Origin: Sporosarcina obsidiansis
Lineage (GTDB): Bacteria > Bacillota > Bacilli > Bacillales_A > Planococcaceae
Direction: 5' to 3'
DNA length: 64,000 nucleotides
Assembly: GCF_009651005.1 (NCBI RefSeq)
Contig: NZ_WHVW01000001.1
Location: 314,429-378,428 of the forward strand
Shown here piece after piece: positions 1-8,927 of the stretch. Under the pieces are notes generated by a model. The model was not told the DNA's origin. It searched no databases and saw only the letters and a list, made by a program, of their open reading frames with translations. Position 1 is the stretch's first letter; each line of letters begins with the position of its first letter. The translations under genes and the position numbers were made by a program.

Positions 1-240
1 CTAACAACGATAAAAGAAGAAGTAGGCGAACTTTCGAAGGTTAAGAAATTTGTAAAATTGCTTGGTATGATCAATACAGCTTTCGACTTTACCGGGCAAG
101 CAAAGGTGATGAATGGTGCCTCTGATTTATTGGTAGAGGTGTTTGGAGAAGACGTTGGAGCGCATGCACGTACGGCTGTCGGTATGATGTTACCTCGTGG
201 AGCCGCGGTTGAGATTGATGTGATCGTGGAGGTGGAGTGA
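1..240 (+). CDS. RidA-like (YjgF/YER057c/UK114) family protein, 3' part
   Basis: The reading frame is open from the first base to a TGA at 238-240, giving the last 79 residues of a protein whose start lies outside the window. The C-terminal pattern (G-x-H-A-R-T-A-V-G-M, then L-P-R-G-A-A-V-E-I-D-V-I-V-E-V) is the conserved end of RidA-like proteins, which hydrolyse reactive enamine/imine intermediates or act as related trimeric enzymes. The Arg in H-A-R-T matches the substrate carboxylate-binding Arg region of the family. It lies 60 bases upstream of the BCCT transporter with no clear terminator between, so the two may be co-transcribed. An imine-generating amine or amino acid pathway is possible but not shown. 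Confidence 0.8.
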   Translation, partial: LTTIKEEVGELSKVKKFVKLLGMINTAFDFTGQAKVMNGASDLLVEVFGEDVGAHARTAVGMMLPRGAAVEIDVIVEVE

Positions 241-300
241 ATTTCTCCGCGACTGAAAAAGTAAGCGATTACAAAGATACGCTTTAAAGGAGGTTTTACA

Positions 301-1926
301 TTGAATAAATATGAATCGAAGACGGATCGTCCTGTATTGTTCATTAGTGGAGGTTTGCTTGTAGCTTTTGTAATTGCTTCATTCATCAATTTAGATTTTG
401 TATCGAATATGGTCGATCAATCATTTGCGTTTTCCATAAAATATTTTGGAGCATTTTGGCAAATCTTACTGTTGGGAACGTTTTTTATAGCGCTTTTCCT
501 AGCGTTCTCTAAATATGGAAATATAAGGCTAGGTGGCGTAGCAAAAGCAGAAGTAGGATATTTTAAATGGCTAGCCATGATCATGACCACATTGCTAGCG
601 GGCGGCGGTGTATTTTGGGCGGCAGCTGAACCAATGTATCATTTTTTAGATCGTCCACCTTTTTATGCTGGTATTGAATCAAGCACGGAGGATGCAGTGG
701 TTCCTGCCTTTGCACAATCTTATTTACATTGGGGTTTTCTCGCATGGTCGATTCTTGGTACGTTAGGAACAATAGTCTTAATGTATGCACATTACCAAAA
801 AGGAATGCCATTAAAACCTCGTACGCTACTTTATCCGCTTTTGGGTGAAAAAATCATGCGAAAAAGTACATTAGGTACTATTATAGATGCTTTCTCAGTC
901 ATTGCAGTAGCCGCAGGAACGATTGGTCCAATTGGATTCCTAGGTCTACAAGCTGCCTACGGAATGGAAGCGTTGTATGGCGTACCAAACAATCTGACAA
1001 CACAAGTTCTCATCATCATCTGTGTGGTTGCAATTGCTACTATTTCAGCTGTAACGGGTTTGCGTAAAGGTATACAATTTCTAAGTAATTTAAATGTTAT
1101 CATTACGCTAGTTTTAATGGTTGCTATATTATTAATCGGACCAGGAGCTTTTATTATTGATACGTTCATCGGAGCAAGTGGTGTGCATCTTCAAGAGTTT
1201 CTAGCGATGAGTACATTCCGTGGTGATTCTGCTTGGCTTGGTTCTTGGACTATTTTTTTCTGGGGATGGTTCCTCGGATATGGTCCGATGATGGCGATTT
1301 TTATCTCGACCATCACACGCGGACGTACAATCCGTGAGTTAGTGTTGGCGGTGTCTATTACAGCACCGATTGTTACCGCATTTTGGTTTACTGTTGTGGG
1401 TGGCACAGGAATTTTTTACGAATTAGCCCAACCAGGAGTAATCTCAGAAGCTTTGAATACAGCGGGTATGCCGGCTGCGATGGTAGCTATAACACAACAA
1501 CTACCGCTAAATTCATTAATTGCTCCACTCTTCCTATTAGTAACTATTTTATTTGTAGTCACGACAGGTGACTCGATGGCGTATACGATCTCTGTTGCTA
1601 TAACAGGAGATGGCCATCCTCCTAAAATTATGCGTGTCTTTTGGGCAGTGATCATGGGAGCAGTAGCAATTGTTCTATTGATGATTAACGAGGGCGGAAT
1701 CAGTGCCATTCAATCCTTTATTGTCGTCACTGCTATACCTGTTTCCTTACTTTTATTGCCGACATTCTGGGCAGCTCCTAAAGCTGCAAAAATTATGTAT
1801 CAGGAGCAATTTGGCATGGTATCGGAAGTGGATGAAAAAAAAGTGGTTACCCAACAGGCTATAAAGAATAAAAAGAAAACAAATATCCAGCAAACTGTAA
1901 CAACTTCCTCAAATAATCATTTATAA
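301..1926 (+). CDS. BCCT-family (betaine/carnitine/choline-type) transporter
   Basis: 541 residues, within the usual range for the family, which imports quaternary amines such as glycine betaine, carnitine or choline using Na+ or H+. About 12 hydrophobic segments are visible. The signature stretch W-T-I-F-F-W-G-W-F-L-G-Y-G-P (about residue 316 on) followed by T-R-G-R-T-I-R-E is the conserved TM8 region and its following cytoplasmic motif. The aromatic box is partly changed: the usual W-W-x-x-W-x-P appears as W-F-L-G-Y-G-P, so the substrate may not be a classical betaine. The TTG start at 301 is chosen because AAGGAGG lies 6-8 bases before it. The C-terminal tail is Lys- and Gln-rich. Its neighbour is a RidA-like gene. 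Confidence 0.9.
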   Translation: MNKYESKTDRPVLFISGGLLVAFVIASFINLDFVSNMVDQSFAFSIKYFGAFWQILLLGTFFIALFLAFSKYGNIRLGGVAKAEVGYFKWLAMIMTTLLAGGGVFWAAAEPMYHFLDRPPFYAGIESSTEDAVVPAFAQSYLHWGFLAWSILGTLGTIVLMYAHYQKGMPLKPRTLLYPLLGEKIMRKSTLGTIIDAFSVIAVAAGTIGPIGFLGLQAAYGMEALYGVPNNLTTQVLIIICVVAIATISAVTGLRKGIQFLSNLNVIITLVLMVAILLIGPGAFIIDTFIGASGVHLQEFLAMSTFRGDSAWLGSWTIFFWGWFLGYGPMMAIFISTITRGRTIRELVLAVSITAPIVTAFWFTVVGGTGIFYELAQPGVISEALNTAGMPAAMVAITQQLPLNSLIAPLFLLVTILFVVTTGDSMAYTISVAITGDGHPPKIMRVFWAVIMGAVAIVLLMINEGGISAIQSFIVVTAIPVSLLLLPTFWAAPKAAKIMYQEQFGMVSEVDEKKVVTQQAIKNKKKTNIQQTVTTSSNNHL

Positions 1927-1936
1927 AAGTGATGTT

Positions 1937-1966
1937 TTACCCTGTCAATTGGCAGGGTTTTTTTGT
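1937..1966 (+). terminator. Intrinsic terminator after the BCCT gene
   Basis: An 8-bp stem (ACCCTGTC/GGCAGGGT, with one G-U pair) and AATT loop is followed by a run of seven T. It ends the RidA-BCCT transcript. Confidence 0.85.
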
Positions 1967-2070
1967 GTTAATTGCATATGTAATGAAAATTACCTACTTA
2001 TATCTATCTTTTTGAAGGGTCCAAAGGTATACTTTAATAATGATTATAATTTACCTAGGAGGTCCTATAA

Positions 2071-4173
2071 TTGAAGAAGTCTAGAAGTATTGCGTTGAGA
2101 CTGTCAGGATTGATCATCGCCTTATTTTTACTGTTGTTTTTAGTGTATTCGATTGTCACAAGTGTGATGTTACATAAGCAAAGTATTCAGGATGCGGAAG
2201 AATTTGCAATGGAAAGTGCGAACAAAAGCTCGCTTGCTCTAAGTCTACAGTTGAAAGAAACAAATGATATGCTGCGAACAACAAAACACGTCTTGGAAAC
2301 TCAGCAAGCGCAAGGGAAACTTCGTTCAGATGAAATCATTCGAATCATCAAAAAGAACCTTCAGAATAATGATGATGCAACGGGAATGGCTGCTGTCATT
2401 AATCAATCGGCACTTGCAGTAAATGATGCCTTGCCAAAAGGATTAGTTGATGAGGAAAAACAATTTATTCCGTATATCTTCAAAGACGATTCATCTATTG
2501 GTGTAGAGCCGTTAAGTGGAATGGATGATCCGGCGGCAAACTCTTGGTATACAATTCCTAAAGATGAAGAGCGTGCAATTTTAACAGAACCCTATGTATA
2601 TGAAACAAATGGCCAGACCATTCTCATGACAACTATTTCAGTCCCAATGTTGGATTCAGCAGGAAACTACTTCGGATTGCTGACGACTGATTTGTCTATC
2701 GATTTCTTAACAGACATGGTGAATACTATAAAGCCTATTGGTGGCTATGCAACGATCATTACCGATGCTGGCTATATTACAGCAAATAGTTTGAAGGAAG
2801 AAATGAATGGTTCTAATATGCAAGATGCTATTGATTGGAAAGGCGTCAAAGAAGTTTTAGACAAAGGCGAGTTGACGAACCTGTATGTTGATTCAAAAAG
2901 CTTAGGTGAACAAGCATTTAATGCCTTTGCGCCCATTAATTTAAAAGGAATCGATGAAAAATGGACAGTGCAGACGGTTACTCCTAAATCTGAAATTCTA
3001 GATACCTTCAATTCAATTTTATGGATTACGATCATTTCTGCGATTGTGATTGTACTGCTTATGTCTGGTGCTTCTACAGTATTCATTTATCGTCAGTTAA
3101 AACCATTGCAATTATTACAGAAATCAATGGAGACGGCTGCAGCAGGAGATTTGACGGAACTCGTGGATGAAACTAGTGTACGACGCGATGAAATCGGTGC
3201 GGTTTCATTGGCTTATAATGATATGCTTCAACGAACCAATGAAGCGATTCGTACAGTGAGAGAGTCTTCTACTCAACTAAATGCCTCTTCTACACAAGTG
3301 ACACATGCATTCGAGGAACTAGTCGCAGCGAACCAGGAAGTGTCTGTGGCGACAGATGAAATTGCGCAAGGGGCGTCAAGACAATCTGAAGATACTGAAC
3401 TGACGAGTCAACGAATAGCAGATCTGGCAGAACGTATGGATCATTTGAATGAAATGTTTGCAACTATGAACAAGCTTTCTGGAGAAGCTTCTGAATCTAC
3501 GAAAGACGGCATAGAAGAAGTGAAGAAACTGCGAGATCATAATACATCCGCTAATGAGATGAATCACAAAGTACAAAAGCAAATTGAAACGTTATCCAAT
3601 AAGATCTCATCTATTAATCAAGTCATTCAAACTTTGCATGATATTACAGCGAGTACTAATTTATTGGCGCTCAATGCGAGTATTGAAGCAGCGAGAGCAG
3701 GTGAGAGCGGAAAAGGATTTGCAGTGGTAGCCAATGAAGTTCGGCAGTTAGCGGAGCAATCGCGTAGAGAAACTGAAGTGATCCAAGGGACAGTGAAAGA
3801 AATTTTATTGGAATCTGAACAAACGGTTGAAGTAATTGACATGAACATGAAATTAATGGATGGTCAAAATCAATCGGTGACCGATACGGAAGAATCATTT
3901 AACCGTAACGCCATAATCACGAAACAAATTCGTGAAGCCATAACAGAATTATCCGAAGAACTGGCAGAAATGATGGAGCACAAGGATCAAGCCATCCTCT
4001 CCATTCAAAATGTTTCCGCTATTTCAGAACAAACAGCTGCTTCGGCCGAGGAAGTGAGTGCATCTTCCGCAGCACAACAAAACGAGCTTGAGCAAGTGGC
4101 AGATTCAACAAACCAAATGAATAAGATCGCTGGAGAACTTCAGGACGTGGTAGAACGCTTCAAGTTATCTTAA
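2071..4173 (+). CDS. Methyl-accepting chemotaxis protein with periplasmic-type Cache sensor
   Basis: 700 residues. Order: N-terminal TM helix (about 10-32), extracellular ligand domain of the double-Cache type (about 35-310, with W-Y-x-x-P and L-T-x-P-Y motifs), second TM helix (about 313-335), HAMP linker (about 338-390), then the long MCP signalling coiled coil. The signalling tip is recognisable by the conserved pattern around [17 protein letters not shown] (about residues 528-546), followed by [10 protein letters not shown]. It would signal to CheA/CheW to control flagellar rotation. The TTG start follows TAGGAGGTC by six bases. No ligand can be assigned. It is followed by a terminator and then a second, soluble receptor. 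Confidence 0.93.
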   Translation: MKKSRSIALRLSGLIIALFLLLFLVYSIVTSVMLHKQSIQDAEEFAMESANKSSLALSLQLKETNDMLRTTKHVLETQQAQGKLRSDEIIRIIKKNLQNNDDATGMAAVINQSALAVNDALPKGLVDEEKQFIPYIFKDDSSIGVEPLSGMDDPAANSWYTIPKDEERAILTEPYVYETNGQTILMTTISVPMLDSAGNYFGLLTTDLSIDFLTDMVNTIKPIGGYATIITDAGYITANSLKEEMNGSNMQDAIDWKGVKEVLDKGELTNLYVDSKSLGEQAFNAFAPINLKGIDEKWTVQTVTPKSEILDTFNSILWITIISAIVIVLLMSGASTVFIYRQLKPLQLLQKSMETAAAGDLTELVDETSVRRDEIGAVSLAYNDMLQRTNEAIRTVRESSTQLNASSTQVTHAFEELVAANQEVSVATDEIAQGASRQSEDTELTSQRIADLAERMDHLNEMFATMNKLSGEASESTKDGIEEVKKLRDHNTSANEMNHKVQKQIETLSNKISSINQVIQTLHDITASTNLLALNASIEAARAGESGKGFAVVANEVRQLAEQSRRETEVIQGTVKEILLESEQTVEVIDMNMKLMDGQNQSVTDTEESFNRNAIITKQIREAITELSEELAEMMEHKDQAILSIQNVSAISEQTAASAEEVSASSAAQQNELEQVADSTNQMNKIAGELQDVVERFKLS

Positions 4174-4189
4174 GTAAATACTTATAAAA

Positions 4190-4230
4190 GTAGAGATGGA
4201 ATGTATAGATCATTCCGCTCTGCTTTTTTG
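4190..4230 (+). terminator. Intrinsic terminator after the Cache-MCP gene
   Basis: AGAG-TGGAATG pairs with CATTCC-CTCT around a short loop, followed by TTTTTT. Reads in the + direction. Confidence 0.85.
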
Positions 4231-4362
4231 TCGTAAGAAGTAATATACAATGGCATTACATGAGAACGGTATAGCGCCCTTTCTATATGTATGGTAAACT
4301 TAACCGATTTGATTAGTCGTAAGTATGTAGACTGGTATTTTGTGGTGGGAGAGATAAATGTC

Positions 4363-5670
4363 ATGGGACGGTTCTTTAAGAGGAGTACGAGTAAGTCGAA
4401 AGTTTCAGTTGAAATTAGTGATGATAAGCAAGTTACTGGAGTTATCAAGTTAGAAGGATTTCCAGCTGTCTTTAAGCAAACGAAAATGATTAATCTAACT
4501 GAAAGAGATCTTGAATGCTTACTATATATACAGGAACAAATAAAACCTGTGCTGCCTGTAATGGTAGAAGCTTTCTATAAAGCGATGTATGCGGAACCAA
4601 AATTGGTCCAGATTATTACGAATCATAGTAGCATGGATCGATTGCAAGTGTCCTTGACGAAACACTTGCAATCGATGTTTGAAGGGGTTATTGATGAGAA
4701 CTATTTGGAACAGCGAAAAACAATTGCGAAAATCCATGTCCACATTGGCCTTGAATCGAAGTGGTATTTGGCTGCATTTGAGACTATTTCCGATGAGTTT
4801 TTTACATTCATAGAATATCTCGATATGCCAAAAGAGCGGCAGTTTAAGACATTACGTGCTTTCATGAAAGTACTAAATTTTGAGCAGCAATTGGTCTTGG
4901 AAGCATATGAAGAAGTAAATATAGAAAATCGGCAAAAAGTAGAAGAAACTAAAACGGTTGTGAAAGAAAAAGTATTGTATACATCACAGGAATTGGCAGC
5001 TGTTAGCGAGCAGACTAGCGCATCTGCAGAAGAACTGTGTGCTAAAACTCGTATATTAGAAAAGATGACTACTCATAATCTATCATTTATCACAGATACG
5101 GAAAAGGCTTCTTTACATAGCAAGGAAGTAGTGAATAAGCAGTCACAACAGTTTGCAGAAATAGTTGAGCATATGAGAGAGCTCATGAATCGGATGGATG
5201 CACTATATAAATCTTCAGATCAAATACGTGAAGTCGTGACGTTGATCACTTCCATTGCAGATCAAACCAACTTGTTATCATTAAATGCAGCAATCGAGGC
5301 AGCAAGAGCAGGTCAACAAGGTAAGGGGTTTGCAGTAGTAGCTGCAGAGGTACGTAATTTGTCTATTGAAACAAAAAAAGCGATTGGTAATGTAAGAGGC
5401 ATGATTGAAGAGACCAATGCGAATATTAACGATATGTCAAAATTTGTACGGTCAATGGAGCAAGTTATTCAAGAAAGTGCTAGCGGCAACCAACAAGTGA
5501 CGAGCTCATACATTGACATCATAAAAGCTGTATCGGGTATGAAAGAGCAAAGTGAACAATCAAAATCATCTATTGAACATACGGGGAAACTCTTACAGGA
5601 AATCAATCAAGCAATTGAAACAATTGCATATTCTTCAGATGACTTAATGCAACTTGCAGAAGGATTGTAG
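4363..5670 (+). CDS. hemAT: Globin-coupled aerotaxis receptor, HemAT-like
   Basis: 435 residues from the ATG at 4363, close to the length of Bacillus subtilis HemAT. An in-frame ATG exists at 4291, but it has no ribosome site and would add 24 unrelated residues; GGTGGGAGAG lies 9 bases before 4363. Residues about 45-205 form a protoglobin-type domain. The motif I-H-V-H-I-G-L places the likely proximal haem ligand at His125. There are no membrane segments. The C-terminal half is an MCP signalling domain with the tip pattern around Q-T-N-L-L-S-L-N-A-A-I-E-A-A-R-A-G. By family knowledge it senses O2 through haem and drives aerotaxis from the cytoplasm. It lies just after another MCP gene but behind a terminator, so it is probably transcribed separately. 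Confidence 0.93.
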   Translation: MGRFFKRSTSKSKVSVEISDDKQVTGVIKLEGFPAVFKQTKMINLTERDLECLLYIQEQIKPVLPVMVEAFYKAMYAEPKLVQIITNHSSMDRLQVSLTKHLQSMFEGVIDENYLEQRKTIAKIHVHIGLESKWYLAAFETISDEFFTFIEYLDMPKERQFKTLRAFMKVLNFEQQLVLEAYEEVNIENRQKVEETKTVVKEKVLYTSQELAAVSEQTSASAEELCAKTRILEKMTTHNLSFITDTEKASLHSKEVVNKQSQQFAEIVEHMRELMNRMDALYKSSDQIREVVTLITSIADQTNLLSLNAAIEAARAGQQGKGFAVVAAEVRNLSIETKKAIGNVRGMIEETNANINDMSKFVRSMEQVIQESASGNQQVTSSYIDIIKAVSGMKEQSEQSKSSIEHTGKLLQEINQAIETIAYSSDDLMQLAEGL

Positions 5671-5727
5671 AATAATGCAAGGTAGAAAATTGGTGAAGGG
5701 TAAAGTATTCGTTAATCATAAATAGAA

Positions 5728-5772
5728 CGGGACGTCCAGAAAATCACTTTTTGGACAGTCCCATTTTTTTTG
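5728..5772. terminator. Bidirectional terminator between hemAT and the LysR gene
   Basis: GGGAC-GTCCA-GAAA pairs with TTTT-TGGAC-GTCCC around a short loop, followed on the + strand by eight or more T. It overlaps the last codons and stop (5744-5746) of the LysR gene on the - strand. Confidence 0.8.
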
Positions 5773-6667
5773 TGAGCACAGTAAGCTCACCGCTGTTTCT
5801 CAATAATTCAATGAAGACTTGCAATGCTTTTGTTTGAAATGGTGAATTTGTCACGATGGAAAAATTGCGTTTAAATGGAGTGCCTTTAACTGGTATCGTT
5901 TTCAAATCACCGTACTGTAACTCTTTTTGAATCGCCCATTGTGAAAGAAAGCTAATCCCAAGACCAGCTTCTACTGATTCTTTGATTGGTTGGGTACTGC
6001 TGAATTGCATGGTGCGTGAAGGGGAAAAATCTGACTGCGAAAAAAATGTTTCAGCAGCTTCTCGTGTCCCGGATCTTTCTTCTCGTAATAACCACATATC
6101 ATCTTCTAAATCTTGAATGGAAATTCGTTTTGTCTGTTTGGTCAGGGGATGATTAGGTGACACAACGACATACATGGCATCCTCTGCAAAATTTTCATTT
6201 TGTAAAGGTATCGTTTCTTTAAATTGGCCTTCTATGAGTCCTACATCGAGCTGGTGGCTAATGACGAGCTCTGTAATATCAGCCGTGTTGCCGATTGTTA
6301 CCACGGGTTCGATGGATGGATAGTCCCGCATTAATTTGGACAGAATACGTGGAAGGACATATTCGCCAAATGTATAACTGGCTCCAATGGATAAGGGCCC
6401 ACTTGCTTTATTCGCTAAGTCATCTACAAGATTCTGCATCTTAGAATACAGGCCAACAATCTCCTTGGCGTGGTGATAGACGATTTCTCCAGCTTGGTTC
6501 AAGCGCACATATTTGTTTGTTCGCTCCAGTAACCGCACTCCGATCGCTTCCTCAAATGAACGGATATATTGACTGACCGCGGGTTGTGTCATATGAAGTT
6601 CTTCTGCTGCTCTTGAAAAGTTTTTCTTTTCGGCTACGGCTATAAATACTTGTAGTTGATGATCGAT
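5744..6667 (-). CDS. LysR-family regulator with no normal start codon
   Basis: 307 residues if counted from 6667. The frame has the family layout: N-terminal winged helix-turn-helix (L-Q-V-F-I-A-V-A-E, S-R-A-A-E-E-L-H, then T-Q-P-A-V-S-Q-Y-I) and a C-terminal co-inducer domain. The first ATG in frame (6592) would remove half of the DNA-binding domain. Homology-like coding continues 25 codons upstream, but between it and an in-frame TAA there is no ATG, GTG or TTG. The position where Met is expected (before D-H-Q-L-Q-V-F) is ATC at 6667, ten bases after AAGGAG. Either ATC is used as a rare start or the base is a mutation or error. It is divergent from yeiH and probably controls it, as LysR genes beside yeiH often do. 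Confidence 0.85.
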   Translation of the reverse strand: MDHQLQVFIAVAEKKNFSRAAEELHMTQPAVSQYIRSFEEAIGVRLLERTNKYVRLNQAGEIVYHHAKEIVGLYSKMQNLVDDLANKASGPLSIGASYTFGEYVLPRILSKLMRDYPSIEPVVTIGNTADITELVISHQLDVGLIEGQFKETIPLQNENFAEDAMYVVVSPNHPLTKQTKRISIQDLEDDMWLLREERSGTREAAETFFSQSDFSPSRTMQFSSTQPIKESVEAGLGISFLSQWAIQKELQYGDLKTIPVKGTPFKRNFSIVTNSPFQTKALQVFIELLRNSGELTVLTKKMGLSKK

Positions 6668-6690
6668 TTTTGTACAACTCCTTTTCCTTT

Positions 6691-6706
6691 ATAAGTGTTT
6701 ACTTAT
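6691..6706. promoter_or_regulatory. Candidate LysR operator in the LysR-yeiH divergent region
   Basis: Perfect inverted repeat ATAAGT-N4-ACTTAT lies 24 bases upstream of the LysR start and 74 bases upstream of yeiH. It contains the T-N-A dyad layout expected of a LysR site. Assignment to this regulator is inference. Confidence 0.45.
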
Positions 6707-6779
6707 CATCACTATTATAAATAATTATTTTTCTTATAGACAGTCTTTTTTTATAATAAAGACAGGAGGTGTTGTCATC

Positions 6780-7817
6780 GTGGCTTCAACAAACGTGACT
6801 CCAGAACAGCAAGTGCCAAAACAACCGTCAAAATGGGTGGCTTGGATTGGTGGCATAGCATTCACATTTTTTATTGCACTCTTAGGTTTTTTCTTAGCGA
6901 AAGTGCCAGGGTTTGATCATATTGGTCAGCTGGCATGTGCCATCATTATTGCTGTGGCATATCGTCAATTCTTTGGTTACCCTGAAGCAATTAGACCAGG
7001 AATTGCTTTTTCATCCAAGCGATTGCTTCGGACAGCTATTATTTTATACGGCTTGAAATTGAATATCGATACCGTGTTACATGACGGATTAGGCTTGTTA
7101 GCAAGAGATGTCGGTGTCATTGTTTTCGCGATTTTTATGACGGTTTGGCTTGCTAAAGTCTTTAAAGCAGATAAAAATATTTCATTACTCCTCGGGGTAG
7201 GCACCGGAGTATGTGGTGCTGCAGCTATCGCGGCTGTTGCTCCGATCATCAAAGCAAAAGATGAAGATACGGCAATTGGGGTCGGAATCATTGCGTTAAT
7301 GGGTACTATTTTTGCTATCGGGTATACGATCCTTCGTCCAATCTTGCCACTCGATTCCATCGAATATGGAATGTGGGCAGGAATTAGTCTTCATGAAGTA
7401 GCTCACGTAGCCTTAGCAGGTGCACCGGCAGGAGAAGATGGCTTGGCGATTGCGCTGTTGGCTAAATTAGGTCGAGTATTTTTATTGGTTCCGCTTTGTT
7501 TCATTTTTATTTATTTGATGAAACGGAAGAATAAAGGAACGGATGAAGGGGATACGAAAATTGAGTTCCCTTGGTTCCTCGTAGGGTTCATTATTTTGAG
7601 TGTACTTGGCAGTTATGTGTTTGGACATTCAATTCCTGTTTCGGACGGTGTCATGGAAGGCGTTTCAGTGCTGACGACATGGCTGTTGACGGCTGCTATG
7701 GTAGGGCTTGGGCTGAATGTCAGCTTGAAGGACTTGCGTGATCGCGCCATGCGTCCGCTTGCAGCAATGGCGGTGACTTCTGTGCTGTTGTCGGTAATTG
7801 TGTACTTTATTGTGTGA
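6780..7817 (+). CDS. YeiH-family (UPF0324, putative sulfate exporter type) membrane protein
   Basis: 345 residues with about 10 hydrophobic segments. Family features are visible: R-T-A-I-I-L-Y-G-L-K-L (about residue 80), the glycine-rich G-V-G-T-G-V-C-G-A-A-A-I-A-A-V-A-P (about 139-156), H-E-V-A-H-V (about 205) and G-L-G-L-N-V near the end. These proteins are annotated as putative sulfate exporters, but the substrate is poorly supported experimentally. The GTG start at 6780 follows AGGAGGTG by about nine bases. It diverges from the LysR gene, which is the likely regulator, and ends at a terminator. Confidence 0.88.
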   Translation: MASTNVTPEQQVPKQPSKWVAWIGGIAFTFFIALLGFFLAKVPGFDHIGQLACAIIIAVAYRQFFGYPEAIRPGIAFSSKRLLRTAIILYGLKLNIDTVLHDGLGLLARDVGVIVFAIFMTVWLAKVFKADKNISLLLGVGTGVCGAAAIAAVAPIIKAKDEDTAIGVGIIALMGTIFAIGYTILRPILPLDSIEYGMWAGISLHEVAHVALAGAPAGEDGLAIALLAKLGRVFLLVPLCFIFIYLMKRKNKGTDEGDTKIEFPWFLVGFIILSVLGSYVFGHSIPVSDGVMEGVSVLTTWLLTAAMVGLGLNVSLKDLRDRAMRPLAAMAVTSVLLSVIVYFIV

Positions 7818-7834
7818 GGTATAGAATTGAAGTA

Positions 7835-7874
7835 GGTCGGGCAAGGGAGATTTTCTCTTGTTCGGCTTTTTTTA
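7835..7874 (+). terminator. Likely intrinsic terminator after yeiH
   Basis: Imperfect stem built on GGGCAAGGGAGA / TCTCTTGTTC with a T-rich loop, followed by seven T. Confidence 0.65.
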
Positions 7875-7903
7875 TGTTTATGTGTTAATAAAGGCTAGTT
7901 GTT

Positions 7904-8140
7904 GAGTGATCATAGTATCGCTTCAGCGCTGGGGGATTGCCTTACGCCAAGAGCCAACTAGCAAAGGGCGCTAGTTGTCTCTTGGCAACGGCTGACACCG
8001 CAGTTGCGTCTTTGTTAGTTACTGGTAAATTTAGGTAGATCCATCCTGTTTTGTTGCTGGTCAAGTTGAAGTGAACTTTTTCTTAGTGTATGGGTGAGTG
8101 GTCCTGGTACCGTTTGGGCGCTGGGGGTTGCTTTTCGCCA
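7904..8140. repeat. Two diverged copies of a ~45-bp intergenic repeat flanking a long inverted repeat
   Basis: 7904-7949 and 8096-8140 are related (shared GAGTG-x-TC, then GCGCTGGGGG, TTGC and CGCCA at matching positions). Between them, 7946-7986 is a 17-bp inverted repeat (GCCAAGAG-x-CAACTAGC with its complement, one mismatch, seven-base loop). There is no T run after the hairpin, so it is not an obvious terminator. No coding frame is supported here. Confidence 0.6.
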
Positions 8141-8147
8141 GATCTCG

Positions 8148-8687
8148 TAAACTTCTTCTTGTTTTGACCTATTATGTTAACTAATTAGTTTCTAAGGAAA
8201 TATGACAATTAAGGAAATTTTTTTAATTACGTCAGCCGCCAAAAAAAGTGCCTGCTTATTCAAATTGACAGCATCGTTAATATAAGTATATGATAAGCGA
8301 ATTTTAGCATGATACGGTACTTGTGCTGCTCAACGGTATGACCGATTATGCGAGATTGGGATCGATACTTATTCTGCGAAAGTACCTTTTGTGTTGTAGT
8401 TCTTTTTTAAATACATTATTAGTTCTAATCGAATCAAATCAATCAAAGTATACTACCATTCCAAGAGATTAACTTTTACCAAATCAAGTTATTTATCAAT
8501 TATTGTCGGCTTAATAACTAGTCTTAAAAACAATCTCAACTAATGCCAAGCCTTAGGTAAATGGAATCGTTCAATTGAAAATTGAAAAAGTATATCTTTT
8601 TAATTGTTTAGGGAATATATGTAAGTATATACAAATAATTTGGAAGGTGATAGGATGAATATAAATAATAAAAAAGAGGTGTTGAAT
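8148..8687. other. Gene-free stretch upstream of mazEF, with one promoter-like site
   Basis: No convincing ORF is visible. TTGACA at 8265-8270 and TATGAT at 8289-8294 (18-base spacing) form a good SigA-like promoter in the + direction that does not obviously serve an ORF. The region downstream of it has GGTACTT at 8316-8322 pairing with AAGTACC at 8380-8386 and an inner CGGT-ATG-ACCG hairpin. The last 100 bases are AT-rich and presumably hold the mazEF promoter. Confidence 0.4.
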
Positions 8688-8924
8688 ATGACTACGACTG
8701 CACAAAAATGGGGAGGCAGCATTGGTGTTCGCATCCCTCACAGAATAGCCAAGAAATATGGTGTCGTAAATGGTTCGCAACTTCAGGTGTCAGATGATGG
8801 AGAAAAAATTATAATAAGACCTGTTGAAAATGAAATTACGTTGGAAGAATTACTAGCGCAATGTGTAGGAGACAACCCTCATAAGGAAATTTTTGGTGAT
8901 TCAGTCGGAAAGGAAGAAATATAA
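8688..8924 (+). CDS. mazE: MazE/AbrB-type antitoxin
   Basis: 78 residues. The start M-T-T-T-A-Q-K-W-G followed by S-I-G-V-R-I-P and G-S-Q-L-Q-V is the swapped-hairpin (SpoVT/AbrB-like) DNA-binding domain of MazE antitoxins. The acidic C-terminal half would wrap the toxin. ATG 8688 is chosen because it follows AGAGGTG by six bases and matches family N-termini; an earlier ATG at 8655 also has a usable ribosome site and would add 11 residues. It stops three bases before mazF. By family knowledge it neutralises MazF and represses the operon. Confidence 0.88.
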   Translation: MTTTAQKWGGSIGVRIPHRIAKKYGVVNGSQLQVSDDGEKIIIRPVENEITLEELLAQCVGDNPHKEIFGDSVGKEEI

Positions 8925-8927
8925 TCA

